DNA of 64,000 nucleotides, from positions 19,835,247-19,899,246 of the forward strand of contig NW_004454180.1 in the NCBI RefSeq assembly GCF_000283155.1. The letters are read 5' to 3'. This document shows positions 10,622 to 21,775 of this stretch, piece by piece. Within the stretch, counting starts at the first letter, position 1; every line of letters starts with the position of its first letter. The stretch comes from Ceratotherium simum simum (taxonomy: Eukaryota; Chordata; Mammalia; Perissodactyla; Rhinocerotidae). The notes under the pieces are model-generated. The model was not told where the DNA came from. It did not search any database and saw nothing but the letters and a program-made list of their open reading frames with translations. The translations under genes were made by a program, and so were the position numbers.

Positions 10622-10945
10622 AAAATCTAAAGCCCTTGCATGGCTCCCCGTCATGGTCACTAAGCTTGTTCATCTTCTGTTTAGGGTGCTGCAAGAGCTA
10701 ATCCCAAACTTCCTCCCTGGGCTCACTTCCTAGTTCACCCTCCATGTGCCCACGCCCAGCTATCCCTCTCTGCTTGCTCTTCCCAGAACAGGCTCTGCTC
10801 TGGTTTATGCTGTTCCCTCTGCCTGGAATGTCGTTGTTCCCCTTCTCCTCCTATTGACTCGTACTCTCCTTTCAAGGCTCAGATGCCACCTCCCAGTGAA
10901 GCCTTCCGTGATGTCCCCAGGGTTTCCTGAGCATGCCTGAATTTA
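10622..10945 (+). repeat. L2 LINE, right part of an interrupted copy
   Basis: It resumes at the block following that at 9863 ('gcccttgcatggctccccg'), with 'gctgttccctctgcctggaatg' and 'caaggctcagatgccacctcc'. Confidence 0.82.
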
Positions 10946-10951
10946 GGCTTC

Positions 10952-11315
10952 TGTTTTAGTCCATTTGGGCTGCTATAACAAAAATACCAGAAACTGGGGG
11001 GCTTATAAACGACAAATATTTATTTCTCACAGTTTGAAGGCTGGGAAGTTCAAGACCATGGTGCTAGAAGATTTGGTGTCACTGGTAAGGGCCGTCTTCC
11101 TGGTTCATAGTCTGTGCCTTCTCCCTGTGTCCTCACATGGTGGAAGGGGCGCAGGAGCTCTCTGGGGTCTCTTTTATAAGGGCACTAATCCCATTCGTGA
11201 GGGCTCCACCCTCATGACCTGATCACCTCCCAGAGGTCCCACCTCCCAATGCTGTCACCGTTGGAGGTTAGGATTTCAGCACATGAATTTTGGGGCCCAC
11301 AAACATTCAGGCCAC
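10952..11315 (-). repeat. MaLR/MLT1-like LTR remnant
   Basis: On the + strand it reads 'ttagtccatttgggctgctataacaaaa', 'cttataaacgacaaatatttatttctcacag', 'gggcactaatcccattcgtgaggg' and 'caatgctgtcacc'. This is a familiar high-copy LTR read in reverse. The subfamily is uncertain. Confidence 0.65.
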
Positions 11316-11664
11316 AGCAGCTTCTTTCATGCCACCATGTGCTGTCCCATTCGCTGGGTCACTCCTGCCTCCTATGGACCTGTGCTTCTTGGGGCTCCTG
11401 CATCTCTGCCCCCATGTGGCAAAGCCCCCCCCCCACATGCTGCCTCCCACACTCCAGCTGCATGTGTCCAGCCCAGGGCGGGGCTCCCATGCTCCCATGC
11501 TTGCTCTCAGTCCCATGCCCCCAGCCCGGCAGGTGGATGGGAGCTCAGAGGACATAGGCCAGGCTTCCTTCAGCACCCATCGCCCTGCAGCCAGCAGACT
11601 TGCCTCTCTCCCCTGCCTTAGGCCTGCTCCCTTCTGCCTCCCCCTTCTCTAGGCTGGTAGTTGC

Positions 11665-11790
11665 TCAGTGCATCTTTGAACTAGAACAACCTCCTACTTG
11701 CAGCTGGAGAAACTGAGGCCCCAAGATGGGAGGGAACTCTCACAATTTTGAGCCAAAGTCAGGATTTGAACCCAGGTTTCTTTTCTCCTA
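11665..11790 (-). repeat. MIR fragment (5' of SPINK4 exon 1, in intron 1)
   Basis: 'ctggagaaactgaggcccc' and 'gtcaggatttgaacccagg' are reverse-strand MIR core blocks. Confidence 0.7.
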
Positions 11791-11944
11791 GCCCAGGACT
11801 TTCCCCACCACAGTGGACACATGCAGAAAGAAGCTATATGCAGAAAACTAAGGCCTCACAGGGTGCTCCAGACCCTGCCTCTGCCCCACCCCCAGCTCAC
11901 CTACCAATACCAAGCCCCAGAGTGTCCAGGCTCTGCCCACTCAC

Positions 11945-12005
11945 CCCTGTCCACCACGAGGAGGGCAGCCAAGGTAAGGGCGACCACCCACAGGCGGATG
12001 GCCAT
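11945..12005 (-). CDS. SPINK4: SPINK4 exon 1, signal peptide
   Basis: It encodes MAIRLWVVALTLAALLVVDR plus the first base of the next codon. The hydrophobic core of about 15 residues is a typical secretory signal peptide, and the sequence aligns to the human SPINK4 start as I recall it. The donor g|gtgagt is strong. The exon ends in phase 1, matching the SPINK1 exon structure. The start ATG is the first on the predicted transcript and lies about 65 bp downstream of a TATA-like box. Confidence 0.9.
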
Positions 12006-12069
12006 GCTGATTCTGGGCTGACATAGCCTGAGCTAGCTGGGGCCTGTGCCGGGGGAAGGAGGGGAGCCT

Positions 12070-12098
12070 GTTTATGGTGCTGATCCCCACACTTATCT
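12070..12098 (-). promoter_or_regulatory. SPINK4: Putative SPINK4 core promoter: TATA-like box and GATA site
   Basis: On the - strand a TATA-like ccataaac lies at 12077-12070, about 65 bp upstream of the ATG. A GATA motif, agataag, lies upstream at 12098-12092. The spacing suits a short 5' UTR. GATA factors drive many gut epithelial genes, so the site fits the gene's expected expression, but this is inference. Confidence 0.5.
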
Positions 12099-12329
12099 CA
12101 TCTAGGGCCAGATGGACCGACTGGCAGCATCACCCAGAGTTCATCTCTGCATCCTGGCATCCAGAAAGGGCTTGCTGTTGGCAGAGATGCTGAGCTCATG
12201 GTGCGTGGGGCTGTGGCCGTGGGGTTGGCAGATTTCTGAAGTGAGGAAAAGTTTGGATAGCTTGCAAAGCTGACACCAGTCTGAGAGCTGCAGAAGAGCG
12301 AGAGGGAAATGCAAGTAGAAAAACAGAGA

Positions 12330-12362
12330 GAGACTAAGAGAGAGAGAGAGAGAGAGAAAGGG
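12330..12362. repeat. (GA)n microsatellite
   Basis: Uninterrupted GA dinucleotides run from about 12336 to 12356 with purine-rich flanks. Confidence 0.9.
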
Positions 12363-12424
12363 AGAGGCAGATCAGAAAAAAGAAAAAAACCCCAGCAACT
12401 GGAGGTGGCAGGAGGCAGAGAAAA

Positions 12425-12640
12425 GGGGCTGGAGTCACGGATTCCTTTGCTGGTGCCTCCGCCAACCAACTTTGTGACCTCAGAAAAGCCACTTTCCTTA
12501 ACCAGACCTCAGTTTACCCAGGCGCAAAATGGGGGTGATAATTCTGGCTCTGTCTCCCTCCTGAGGCTGCTGTGAAGATGAGGGTGGGGATAGCAGATGG
12601 GGAAACATTTTGCAGAGCGTGAAATGAGGTGTAAATGTAA
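12425..12640 (+). repeat. MIR SINE
   Basis: 'aactttgtgacctcagaaaagccactttcc', 'cctcagtttaccc', 'aaaatgggggtgataattc' and 'gaggctgctgtgaagatgag' follow MIR order. Confidence 0.85.
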
Positions 12641-12830
12641 ATAGAAATGATTCTTTTTATTTCTTTTCTTTGCACCACGAAGAGGGCACTACTGATGGGG
12701 AAAAAAAGGCAAAATAAAACATAAGGAAGATACCCTCATGCTTCGAGTGTATTATGTATCGATTTGCATTTTAATGGGTTAAATACAGACAAGATTCTTT
12801 TCAAGAAAAATCAATATCTAAAACTCCCCC

Positions 12831-13051
12831 AGGGCCGCCCCGTGGCTTAGCGGTTAAGTGTGCGCGCTCTGCTGCTGGCAGCCCGGGTTCGGATCCTGGG
12901 TGCGCACTGACGCACCGCTTCTCTGGCCACGCTGAGGCCACGTCCCACATACGGCAGCTAGAAGGATGTGCAGCTATGACATACAACTATCTACTGGGGC
13001 TTTGGGGGGAAAAATAAATAAATAAAAAAATTATTGAAAAAAAAAATAAAT
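12831..13051 (+). mobile_element. ERE-type SINE
   Basis: The head 'ggccgccccgtggcttagcgg', the B-box-like 'ggttcggatcc', the 'tatctactggggctttgg' tail and an A/T-rich end are present. An 11-bp target-site duplication, aaaactccccc, lies at 12820-12830 and 13052-13062. Confidence 0.95.
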
Positions 13052-13179
13052 AAAACTCCCCCATACTCATACAGTATCTATGAATGAGTAATTTGGTTAT
13101 CTGCTTTCGAAGAATTTCTGATTTATAAAAAGAATATGAAAATTTTATTTACATATGCATTTCTCTAGTTCATTTAGAT

Positions 13180-13276
13180 CAGTGGTATTCAGCTCCATCT
13201 GCAAATGAGATTTCCCTGGGGAGAATTTAAGACCTCAGATGCTGAGCCTCACTCTGAAATATTTGAATCAAAGTTT
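13180..13276 (+). repeat. MER5-like hAT-Charlie fragment
   Basis: 'atcagtggtattcagctccatctgcaaatgagat' and 'gacctcagatgctgagcc' resemble the left half of a MER5-type non-autonomous DNA transposon. It is interrupted by the ERE at 13277. Confidence 0.6.
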
Positions 13277-13474
13277 GTGGTTTTTTTTTTTCAGGGTGAG
13301 GAAGATCCGTCCTGAGCTAACATCTGTGCCAGTCTTCCTCTATCTTGTATGTGGGATGCTTCCACAGCATAGCTGCTGAGAGGAGTAGGTCCATGCCCAG
13401 GATCCGAACCCGTGAACCCAGGCCGCCTAAGTGGAGTGCACCAAACTTGAACCACTCGGCCTCGGGGCCGGCCC
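13277..13474 (-). mobile_element. ERE SINE, older variant
   Basis: On the + strand it reads poly(T), 'gtgaggaagatccgtcctgagctaacatctgtgcc', then the tRNA-like head ending 'ggggccggccc'. An 8-bp duplication, caaagttt, lies at 13269-13276 and 13475-13482. Confidence 0.92.
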
Positions 13475-13508
13475 CAAAGTTTCAGTGTTTTTTAAAAAAC
13501 CTCTTTAT

Positions 13509-13747
13509 CCAGAAAGAGAAAGACAAACACTGTATGATCTCACTCATATGCGGAATATAAACCAACACATGGACAGAGAAAACTGGACTGTGGTTACCAG
13601 GGCAGTGGGGGTGGGGGGTGGGCACAAGGGGTGAAGGGAGTCATATATGTGGTGATGGACAAACAAAAATGTACAACCCAAAATTTCACAATGTTAGAAA
13701 CCATTAAAACATCAATAAAAAACAAAAAACAAAACAAAAACAAAAAC
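13509..13747 (+). mobile_element. L1 3' fragment, relatively young
   Basis: 'actgtatgatctcactcatatgcggaatataaacc', 'gtggttaccagggcagtggggg' and a CAAAAA-rich tail mark an L1 3' UTR. The 15-bp target-site duplication aaaaaacctctttat is perfect at 13494-13508 and 13748-13762, so the copy is not very old. Confidence 0.88.
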
Positions 13748-13762
13748 AAAAAACCTCTTTAT

Positions 13763-14811
13763 TTTGAAAGATGTCAAGCCTAGAGATAAGTTGTAAGCAT
13801 AGTTAAATGAGTCAGTGGGAAGAGTTCCTGTTCAAGAATAGCACTTTTGGGGGCCCCAAGCAGCCAGACAGTCACCCCCACAGACCAATAGAAGCCCCAG
13901 ATCTGCAGGCAAGCCCAGCCTGAGGGCCATGACTCAGGTTAGGGATCCTCCTGCCCCTCCTCAGGAACCCCCGGGTCCCACAGATGCCTCTGAGGCAGGT
14001 GGCAGCCATTCTTCCATTGCTTAGCCAGACAGAGCAAATATTTAATGATGATTTCCTGTTCTAAAGGAAGAACATCATCTCATAAAGGGAGGGGAACTTT
14101 AAAGATCATCTAGGTCCTTCCACTCAGGTCTTCCTACAGCAGCCCCACCAGGAAGTCATTCATCCTCCAGCGATGGGGAGCTCACTACCTACCAGTTTCA
14201 TTGTTCGAACTTTGAACAGAGTCCTTCCTCACACAAGAGGTCTGCTCCCTGAGACTCCCTGGGGGGTCATGGCTCTGTCTCTAGCCTCCTGCACCTGCAT
14301 GAACCCCGGGTAAGCACTTCCAGGCTGAGCAGGTCCACCCCTCACCTGCCCCCACCCTTGCATATGATGTGTGATGAAGCTCCTGGGCCTCTCTGCATTT
14401 CTTATTTGGTCCCCAGGTCTGTCTGCCGGTGTCCAAGGTTAGAGTGGGAAGGGGACAGGGAGGAGCAAAGAAGTTTGTCACCTCCCTTGTTTTGGACCTT
14501 AGACCTCTATCAGTGTGGCAGGAATGGCTGCTGATGGTTCTAGCTGCTTCAAGGAACCATGAAGCTTGAATTCTGCATCCTTCAAAGTCCAGAGTAAAAT
14601 CAAGAGCAGCCTGTGGGGTGCCGAGTTCACCGACCATCCCCTTGCCCAAGGTCTCTCCTTGGACCAACCCTTCCTAGATTCACTCGTAGTAACAAGCTTC
14701 CTGATTGGTCCTCCCACCAAAGTATGAGCCTGACTCCTATATCCAACTGCTGTCGGACTGCTCCCCTTGGATGTCAATGTATCCAAATGAACCTCATTCG
14801 TTAGTTCAGAA
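13763..14811. other. No gene recognised
   Basis: This is non-coding. A block near 14105-14240 ('gatggggagctcactacctacc') looks like an ancient dispersed repeat I cannot name. The rest appears unique. Confidence 0.4.
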
Positions 14812-15220
14812 TTCATTCATTCATTCAACAAGAGTTTAATGAGCAGTGAGGTGCCAAGCTCCATGCTGAGTGTTTGGATACAGCAGGGAATACATCAGAC
14901 ACAGTTCCTGCCCTCAAGAAGCTTGTGGTTAAGTGAGTGACTGGCACTAACTGGGCAGAAGAGCTGTGTCATCACCACTGGGAGGAGCCCCGTGAATGAG
15001 ACACATTCTGCTTTGGGAAGATCCAAGACTGACCTCCATCTAGGAAGCCAGGGAAGGCCAAGGGGTGAGGGGGTGGGGCAGGCTGTAGCAGAGTGGAACA
15101 GTGTTGTGGGCAGAGGAAACAGAATGTGTGAGGGCCCTGAGACAGGAAGAAGCTTGGCACATCCGGGAAACAGAGACACCAATGCAGTTAAGGTGAGGTC
15201 AGTGAGCAGAGGGGCGTGAG
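14812..15220. repeat. Ancient dispersed repeat with 'ttcattcaacaa' start
   Basis: 'cattcattcattcaacaagagtttaatgagc', 'ctcaagaagcttgtggtt' and later 'ggccctgagacaggaagaagcttggc' follow the order seen again at 16318-16690 and 41420-41740. The family name is uncertain. Confidence 0.6.
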
Positions 15221-15364
15221 ATGAGCCTGCAATGCTCGGGGGGGCAGGACCACTGCCCTCTGCGCACATCCCACCCCCTTCCAGTGGTGGGACCTGGGAG
15301 CCAACCTGGCAGCCTTCTCTGCCTCCCCACTGAGTGTGTAGGTTCTGCTTCCTAACTAGCTCTT

Positions 15365-15995
15365 GAATTGTCCCTCCTCCTCCACACCCACCATCCTGCC
15401 CTGGTCCTGGCCACCATCATCTCTGACCTGGCCACTCTCCCAACTCATATCCCTGGCTCCCCCTCCGCCACTCCAAAGCACAGTGGCCAGGGCAAGCTTC
15501 CTAAAATGCAAACCAGACCGAGTCACCCCTGACCAAAACGCTGTGATGGAGCCTGCTGCCCACTGATGAAGCCCAGCTCCTTAGCCTGGAGTTCAAGGCC
15601 CTTCAATGTGTGATTCCAACCCACCTTTTCAGCTTCACCTTTGCCCAGCGCCACTCTGTACCCACACTTCTTCATTCTACTGAACCCTTTGTGTAATTTA
15701 TTCTCTCTGCTGGCAATGCTGGGTCTCCCATCTCTCTGCCCCATACCCCTGTCCTATAAGAACCAGCTCAAATATCCCTCTTTTCTGAAACCTTCCCTAC
15801 TGCCCTTTGCCAACCTAGACAAGGTCATTGCCGTCTGCCCCTAATGCCCCACCCCACTGCTCCCACTTCCTCTATCACAGTCTGCCCCTAGTGCTCTGGG
15901 GGTGTTTGCTTGTCCGCCTTGCTGATAAACCTCTCCCGGATGGGTGCCAATCCTGAGCCCAGCACACAGCAGGTGCCCAATTAATGTTGAGTGAC
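15365..15995 (+). repeat. L2 LINE 3' end
   Basis: It contains 'accagaccgagtcacccctg', 'gcccagctccttagcctgg', 'aaccagctcaaatatccctc' and a tail 'agcacacagcaggtgcccaattaatgttgag'. Confidence 0.87.
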
Positions 15996-16317
15996 AGATC
16001 AAGAGAGGGCAGAGAACAATGGGTCCAAGGATAGATATGGTGGCAGCACTGGGAAAGAGCTCGGAAGTGGAGGCAACTGCTATCTGCACTGATCCCTCCG
16101 TGCTCCTGGGATGCCGTGAGAGCCCGAGAGAGCCCCTGACATGCACCAAACCCCAGGGCTCCTGGGTCAGAGTGCACGGTGTGACCCTGGCAAAGGGGCA
16201 AGGCTGCCTCCTCCAGCCTGAGCCACTTTACCACGATCCCCCTTCTCAGGCTTCTCTGGAATGCAGAGAGGACAGGTCCAGAGCTCTGGACCAGAGAGAG
16301 GTGGTCTGGGTTTGTTC

Positions 16318-16690
16318 ATTCCTTCAACAAATATTTATTAAGTGCCTACTGTATTCCACGCACTATTCCAGTCACCAGGGATTCAGCTGTGGGTAAGATG
16401 GAGAAAGTCCCTACCTTCCAGGAGCTGACATCCTAGCGGGGTGACAAACAACAAACAAATACAAAATAAACTCATGATACGTTCTGTAGAAGAGAAATTA
16501 AGTGGCATGAGGGGATAAAGTGACAAAAGGGAAGGAGGCTGCTCTTTTAGATAGCGACATGTGAACAGGAAGGAGCCTGCCAAGCTGAGAAAGTGCAAAG
16601 GCCCTGGAATAGGAACAAGCTTGGCATGCTCAGGAAGTAAATATCAAGGAGTCCATCATGGCTAGAGTGAACAAGGAAAGGAGCGGCAGG
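16318..16690. repeat. Ancient dispersed repeat, fuller copy
   Basis: 'cattccttcaacaaatatttattaagtgcctactgt', 'ccttccaggagctgacatcctagcggg', 'tgcaaaggccctggaatagg' and 'aagcttggcatgctcagg' are the same collinear blocks as at 14812. Confidence 0.65.
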
Positions 16691-17685
16691 AGGAGAGGGC
16701 CAGCTCACACGCAAATCCCAGCCCAGCCAGCAACTTGTTGGGTGAACTGGGGTGCACCCATCCGTCTCTTTGGGCTTGTGCATGTGCTCCCATCTGAGAA
16801 ACGGTCCCTGATACGTACCACCACTAGCCTGACTCGCAGGGCAGCTGTGAGGGCCCTGAGGAGGAGAGGGTGAGGTGAGAGGGGTACAGCCTCGGTGATG
16901 CCAGGTAAGCACCTCGAGTGGAGGCCAAGCCCCAAGCCCTGGGCACCGACACCTGTGTTGGAATCAATGCGATACGGACAGAGATGCCCTAAACCTGGGC
17001 TCGGGCAGGGAGCCGGTGATTCCCCCATCTCATTCATTCCCAGGTCAGATGGAGGCCTGGGGCATGCGCACTGGCTAAGCTGCCACTCCCCAGCCTCACT
17101 CAGCAGCCTCTGTGCTGCCTGCCGAGACTTGGACGGGTGCCCAGCTCTTCCAGGAACACAGCCCCTCCTTGATGACGGCAACAGGACCCATTAGGTCTGA
17201 GTCACGGCCCCGCTGATGAGTGATTGTTTGGCTTAAGGTGGAGGAGCTGAGCTCAAGGACGCCTTAGGCCTGTCAGATGGCATGGCCAACACGGCCAGCT
17301 TGCTCCTGGACCACCTTCCTGGCCCCTCAGCCCACATCCTGCTCCACCCTTCCTGCAGCCTCAGGTGCCCCCACCTGCCAGTCTACCTGCTATGAGTAGC
17401 CCAGGTGTGGGCACCCAGTCCAGGGAGGCCTGGTCTGGGCATAGCCAGCTCCACAGCCTGGCCCATCCCGGGCTCCTCAGTCACCTGACTCCATGTCCCA
17501 GGTCTGGCCGCTTCCCATTCTACCGGTCCAGAGCTGCAGGGCCCCACATGATGGCAGTGGGGGGAACAGCCACCCCTCTACTCCTTTAAGGGGAGAGTTC
17601 CTCTACTTCTTTGGATCTGTCTCCAAGGAGGACTCAGTGATAGGAATGGGCTAAAGTCTTCCTTCCATGGGGCACCCTCCCTGCC
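16691..17685. other. No gene recognised; GC-rich unique DNA
   Basis: Open frames here are short and carry no known domain. It contains a TGAGTCA motif near 17198 and no clear repeat. Confidence 0.4.
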
Positions 17686-17689
17686 ATCA

Positions 17690-17850
17690 AGTGGACATTA
17701 TTGAGCACCTGTTGTTGGGCACCAGTCATTGTGCCAGGTCCTGGGACCACAGAGATGAGTGAGACCTGGATCTCTATGCTCAAAGAGCTTGCAGTTCACA
17801 TATGGTGGGGAGGTGGAATGGACACATGGACACTTGAGTGGGTATTTATA
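17690..17850. repeat. Ancient dispersed repeat fragment
   Basis: 'attattgagcacctgttgttgggcacc', 'tgtgccaggtcctgggacc' and 'ctcaaagagcttgcagttc' match the same family as 16318-16690. Confidence 0.5.
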
Positions 17851-17989
17851 AAATGCCATGGTTAGGGCAGTGATAGAAATAGTGATAGAGATATTTCATG
17901 GACCACTCATTCCATATGTCCAAAAGTCAGCTTACCATCTCCTCTCCACCCAGAGATGCCCTAGCTCCCAGTTCCCCCATCTGGGTGGA

Positions 17990-18745
17990 CAGCACCACCA
18001 TGATCCAGATGCCCTAGGCACACTTAGGAGTCTACCCTGAACTTCTCCCTCACCTGTCTATTTAGGGAATCAGGTCTTACTGATTTCCCCTCCTCCCCAT
18101 CTCTCATGTCCACTGCCTCCTCTACATTTCCTCTATCATTGCTCTATACTGGCCTCCATGACCTCTCTCCTTCATTCCTCATATTGTCTCCTGGCCTCCA
18201 GTCTCACTTCCTCCCATTCCTCCTCCATTCTGCTTCCTGAGCAATCTTTCTGAAATGCAAAAAGGACACATGATCCTTCTACTTAATATTATTCAATTAT
18301 TATCAATTCGATTAAAATTATTCAATCTCTATTGACTCGAAGATGAAAACCAAACCCCTTGGCATGGCATACAGGTTCCTCCATGACTGGGCCTCTGCTG
18401 GCCTCTCTAACATTATCTCTGGCCACTTAACCCTTCACTGCATCAGACAGAACCATCCACTAGGGTTTTATGCCTCCAAGTTTTCTCATGCTGCACCCTC
18501 TGCCCAGAATGCCCCTCTATCACCTCCTTTGGGCCTCTTCTCAGGCCCTCAGCCCTCCTCAGTTTGCGCCCCTCATCTGTACAGACATTTAACCCAGCAT
18601 CACCTATGATATTCCATGGCCCTTTCTTGCTTATGCAACTCTCTCTCATTCTCCCTTGGAGAGAGGATTGGGAAGACATCTGATTCACTTCATATCCCCC
18701 ATGCCCTGCTCAGGGCCTGGCACATGTGTGATGACTATATGAATA
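17990..18745 (+). repeat. L2 LINE 3' end
   Basis: 'tgaaatgcaaaaaggacacatgatcc', 'gatgaaaaccaaaccccttggcatggc', 'tgcaccctctgcccagaatgccc' and 'gcccagggcctggcacatgtg'-like blocks occur in L2 order. Confidence 0.85.
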
Positions 18746-20375
18746 CATCCAAGACAGAATGCAACTTCAGGACAGCAAGGAGCCCAACTCCAGATTCTCA
18801 GTCAGCTGGACTCGAGGGCTTCAGAGAGCTCTGAGGACCAGGCTGGGCTCCAGTTGGCCCATGGATCCAGCCACTGACCACCCTATGCTGTGTCCATATG
18901 GGAACAGAGGTGGCACTCTATTCCAAGCACCAGATTTTTCTATTTCTTGGCCCACCTGGCTGGGCCCCCAAGAACCCAGCATCTCTTCCAAGACCTAGAT
19001 GTGGTGCTTCATTCCAAAAGCCGTCCGCAGCCTATCTGCGGGGCTCACACACAGCAGCTTGAGTACCTGCCTTCTTTCTCCGTGCATGGAATCCTGGCTT
19101 GGTCACTACCAACTAGGAGGAATTTTTAGGCCAGTCCTCACCCTAGGAATGACCGGAGTCACAAGAGATCTGATATTCTGGGGCCATGTGCCATCCAAGT
19201 AGTTCCATTCACAGGCAGAGCTCAGAGCTCAAGTCCTCTGAGCTTGCATATGAAAGAGCTTAGAACAAAGGCTCATGAGAGCCTCTTCCTCCCCTTCCAG
19301 AGCTCTGATGGTCTTTAGAAAGAAGACCATAGGTTATTATGACCAAGTGCAATGTGACACCAGTCCAGAACACTGTTAATTCTGACAGAGTCCATGGGTG
19401 TCAAGCAACAGAAACAGACTCTTTCCAATTAAAGCAGAATAGGAATTTTCCAGAAGAGTGTGTGGTTGTCTTAGCTTGAACTCACTCAGGAGCAGATCCC
19501 GAGATGTTAAATTCCCAGTAGTTCTCTGGGAGGTGATCCCAGGAAGCATTGGTAGGGGAGTGAGGAGAAGGGAGGCAGGGAAGGGAAGGGAACCAACAGT
19601 GTGCATTACTGAGGCCATCATTGTGAGAAACTGGACCTCAGTCCTACCAGGATGGCTGGGACACTGCGGGGAGCACATCTCAGTTGTCCCCACTGAGGAG
19701 TGAGGGAGCTGGGGTATATATCCACCAGCTCCCATCAGTCACTGAGTGAGGACTGCTGGAGGGAGGTCTTTAATTCCCTGGCCCTACTGGCTTGCCCCTC
19801 TCGTGTCTCTGGGAATCCAGAGAAAGCCCTTGGCCAAAGGATCACAGGGGTTGTTGATGGAAGCACATGTTTGCACAGGAATGGTGAGCACCATGCAGAT
19901 GGGGGTGGGGCACTGACAGGGCCTGCTGCCAGAGCTGCACGAAAAATTAGATGAAAACCCAAAGAACTAGGCCCCGGAAAGAATCGGGCCCCAAAAGCCT
20001 GCTCGAGTCCACTTCCTGACCAGGGAAGATGAGACATTTTGATGGACAGTCCCACAGAGATTGTATCCAATGGGAGACAATCATTCTCCAGGGTAAATGT
20101 GGATCCTGTTACCAGAAGGAGGAATGTTGCTAGTCAAACAAAAGCCACAGATGTCACGAAATCTTCACCATATGCTGATCCCTCACCTGTAGGATGAATC
20201 ACTCATAGTAGCCCAGGGCTTCCTAAGCCTGGACTAACAAGGAACCCACGAAGTTGCCTGGATACAGGAATGCTATGCAGAGCGACAGCTCCCAGGCTCA
20301 CAGGGTCATTTGGAGTGCTGAGTGCTGGCTCCTCCGGGCTGAGCAAGGCCTTCGGGGGGGAACCAGGAGGCAGTG
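18746..20375. other. No gene recognised
   Basis: The stretch is mostly unclassified. Around 19395-19740 a 'caagcaacagaaacagactctttccaattaaagcagaatag' block may belong to the unnamed family at 3490 and 32090. No domain-bearing open frame is visible. Confidence 0.35.
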
Positions 20376-20377
20376 GT

Positions 20378-20490
20378 GCCATCACGGCCTGGGCTCTGGA
20401 GTCTGGAGACTTTGCCTGTGCGACTTTGGGCAAGTCATTTTACCCTGAGCCTCAGCTCCTCGTCTGTGATCGGGGCTGCACACGTGGCTG
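20378..20490 (+). repeat. MIR fragment
   Basis: 'gggctctggagtctggagac', 'tgtgcgactttgggcaagtca' and 'gagcctcagctcctcgtctgt' are MIR core blocks. Confidence 0.75.
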
Positions 20491-21590
20491 TGTGGAACGT
20501 GCTCATCTCCAGGGGTGCTATTCATGTCAAGGCCATGGGGGCTGTAATGTGGACTGAATGGAGTGGCGGCCGGTAAGGTATCTGCATCCTTAGTGGAAAC
20601 CTCCACAGGCCAGCAACATGCTCAAGGATCCTGGGGTAGGCTGGGGAGCACCAGAGCTTTGTTCCCAGTCTCCCACTCCCATGTTCCTCTTTGGGGACTG
20701 CAATCATGCTCTCCTGAGGTTACAGTCAGTCCCAGATGTGTTCAGACGGTCTCCTGCTGTAGACAGGCTCACTCCACACAGTCAGCCTGCAGCAAGATTA
20801 CATCATCCTAACTGAGGGGGCTTCTCTCCTCTCCCCACAGCCTCCCCCCATGTATAAAAACCCAAGAGAAGACTCTGATGGGACTGGATAAGTCATATGC
20901 TCATCTCTTGGATCAATCAATGTCTCCAGGGCACTGGGTGTCTTTAGTTGGCCAGGCTGGGGTCACATGTACCCTGTTGTTGCCAAAGGAGCAAGATAAA
21001 GCCATTAGCAATGGTTTGGCCTGGCAAAAGACCTAAGAACCCAAAAGGCTAAAGTTCTCAGTGCGGGTCCTGGGAGTCCTGGAAATTATTTCCTTGGTGC
21101 GACCGTCCCCTCTGTGCCCAGTGTGCCCCTGGTTGTGCTGCACACCCTCTCGAGGGAGTGTGCTCACTTCCAGCCAAGAACTGTCAGCAGCCTGTGGGCT
21201 TTGGTCCAGACAGGTGAGGGGCCGTCTGGCTTTCAGCTCAAAGGTACTGGGTAAATATTTGCTATGCCTCAGTGTTGACAGGTGAGGCTTTAGCCCTTGT
21301 CTACCCTTCCCTGGTGATTGTCTCCTGCCAGCTCCGTGAGCCACCCAAAGACCCCTGCTGCCTTCCCTCTGTGGGGGATGTGGTCCAGGCTGGTGTCCTG
21401 CTCACCTCTTCCTTCCCAGTCTGGGGAAGGGGTCCTCCAACCCTCACAGAATGTCCTCTTGACACTGTCAGCCACTGCTGTCCATTCCTCTCTGGGATTC
21501 CTAGGCCCTGTGAGGACTTGGGGCCCCTCTGAGGAGGGGAGAGGCTGAAGAGAGACTCTGGCAAGATGGAAAAAGCAGGACCCTGGAGCA
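20491..21590. other. No gene recognised
   Basis: This is non-coding, of moderate to high GC and without identifiable domains. I see no clear transposon. Confidence 0.35.
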
Positions 21591-21594
21591 GGCC

Positions 21595-21775
21595 ACCTCT
21601 GTTTGATCAAGGCTCTGCCACTTACCAGCTGTGTGACCTTGAGTAAATGCCTAAGTCTCTCTGAGGGCTAGTGTCCTGTTTTATAAAAGAGTGATAACAA
21701 CAGCCACTTGATGAGATTAACCGGATACTTTTTGTTAAGTGTTATAACCAAGCTTCCGGCACACTGACAGCACTT
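21595..21775 (+). repeat. MIR SINE
   Basis: 'ggctctgccacttaccagctgtgtgaccttg', 'ataaaagagtgataacaacag', 'tgatgagattaa' and 'ccggcacactgacagcac' follow MIR order. Confidence 0.88.

Larger units (their letters stand above)
5431..12005 (-). pseudogene. SPINK4: SPINK4 locus, apparently inactivated
   Basis: This is a four-exon gene for a secreted Kazal-type serine protease inhibitor of intestinal and goblet-cell type. Exons: 12005-11945, 8520-8479, 7030-6918 and 5476-5431. All six Kazal cysteines, the signal peptide, the stop codon and most splice sites are preserved. Two features would block normal expression. First, exon 2 is 42 nt where phase requires 41, because a run reads GGGG, and translation then meets TGA a few codons into exon 3. 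Second, the exon 3 donor position reads GA. With exon lengths of 61, 41, 113 and 46 nt the protein would be 86 residues, the usual SPINK4 length, which supports these boundaries. The exons have no other stops, so the loss looks recent. Assembly or individual-specific error is an alternative explanation. Confidence 0.72.
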
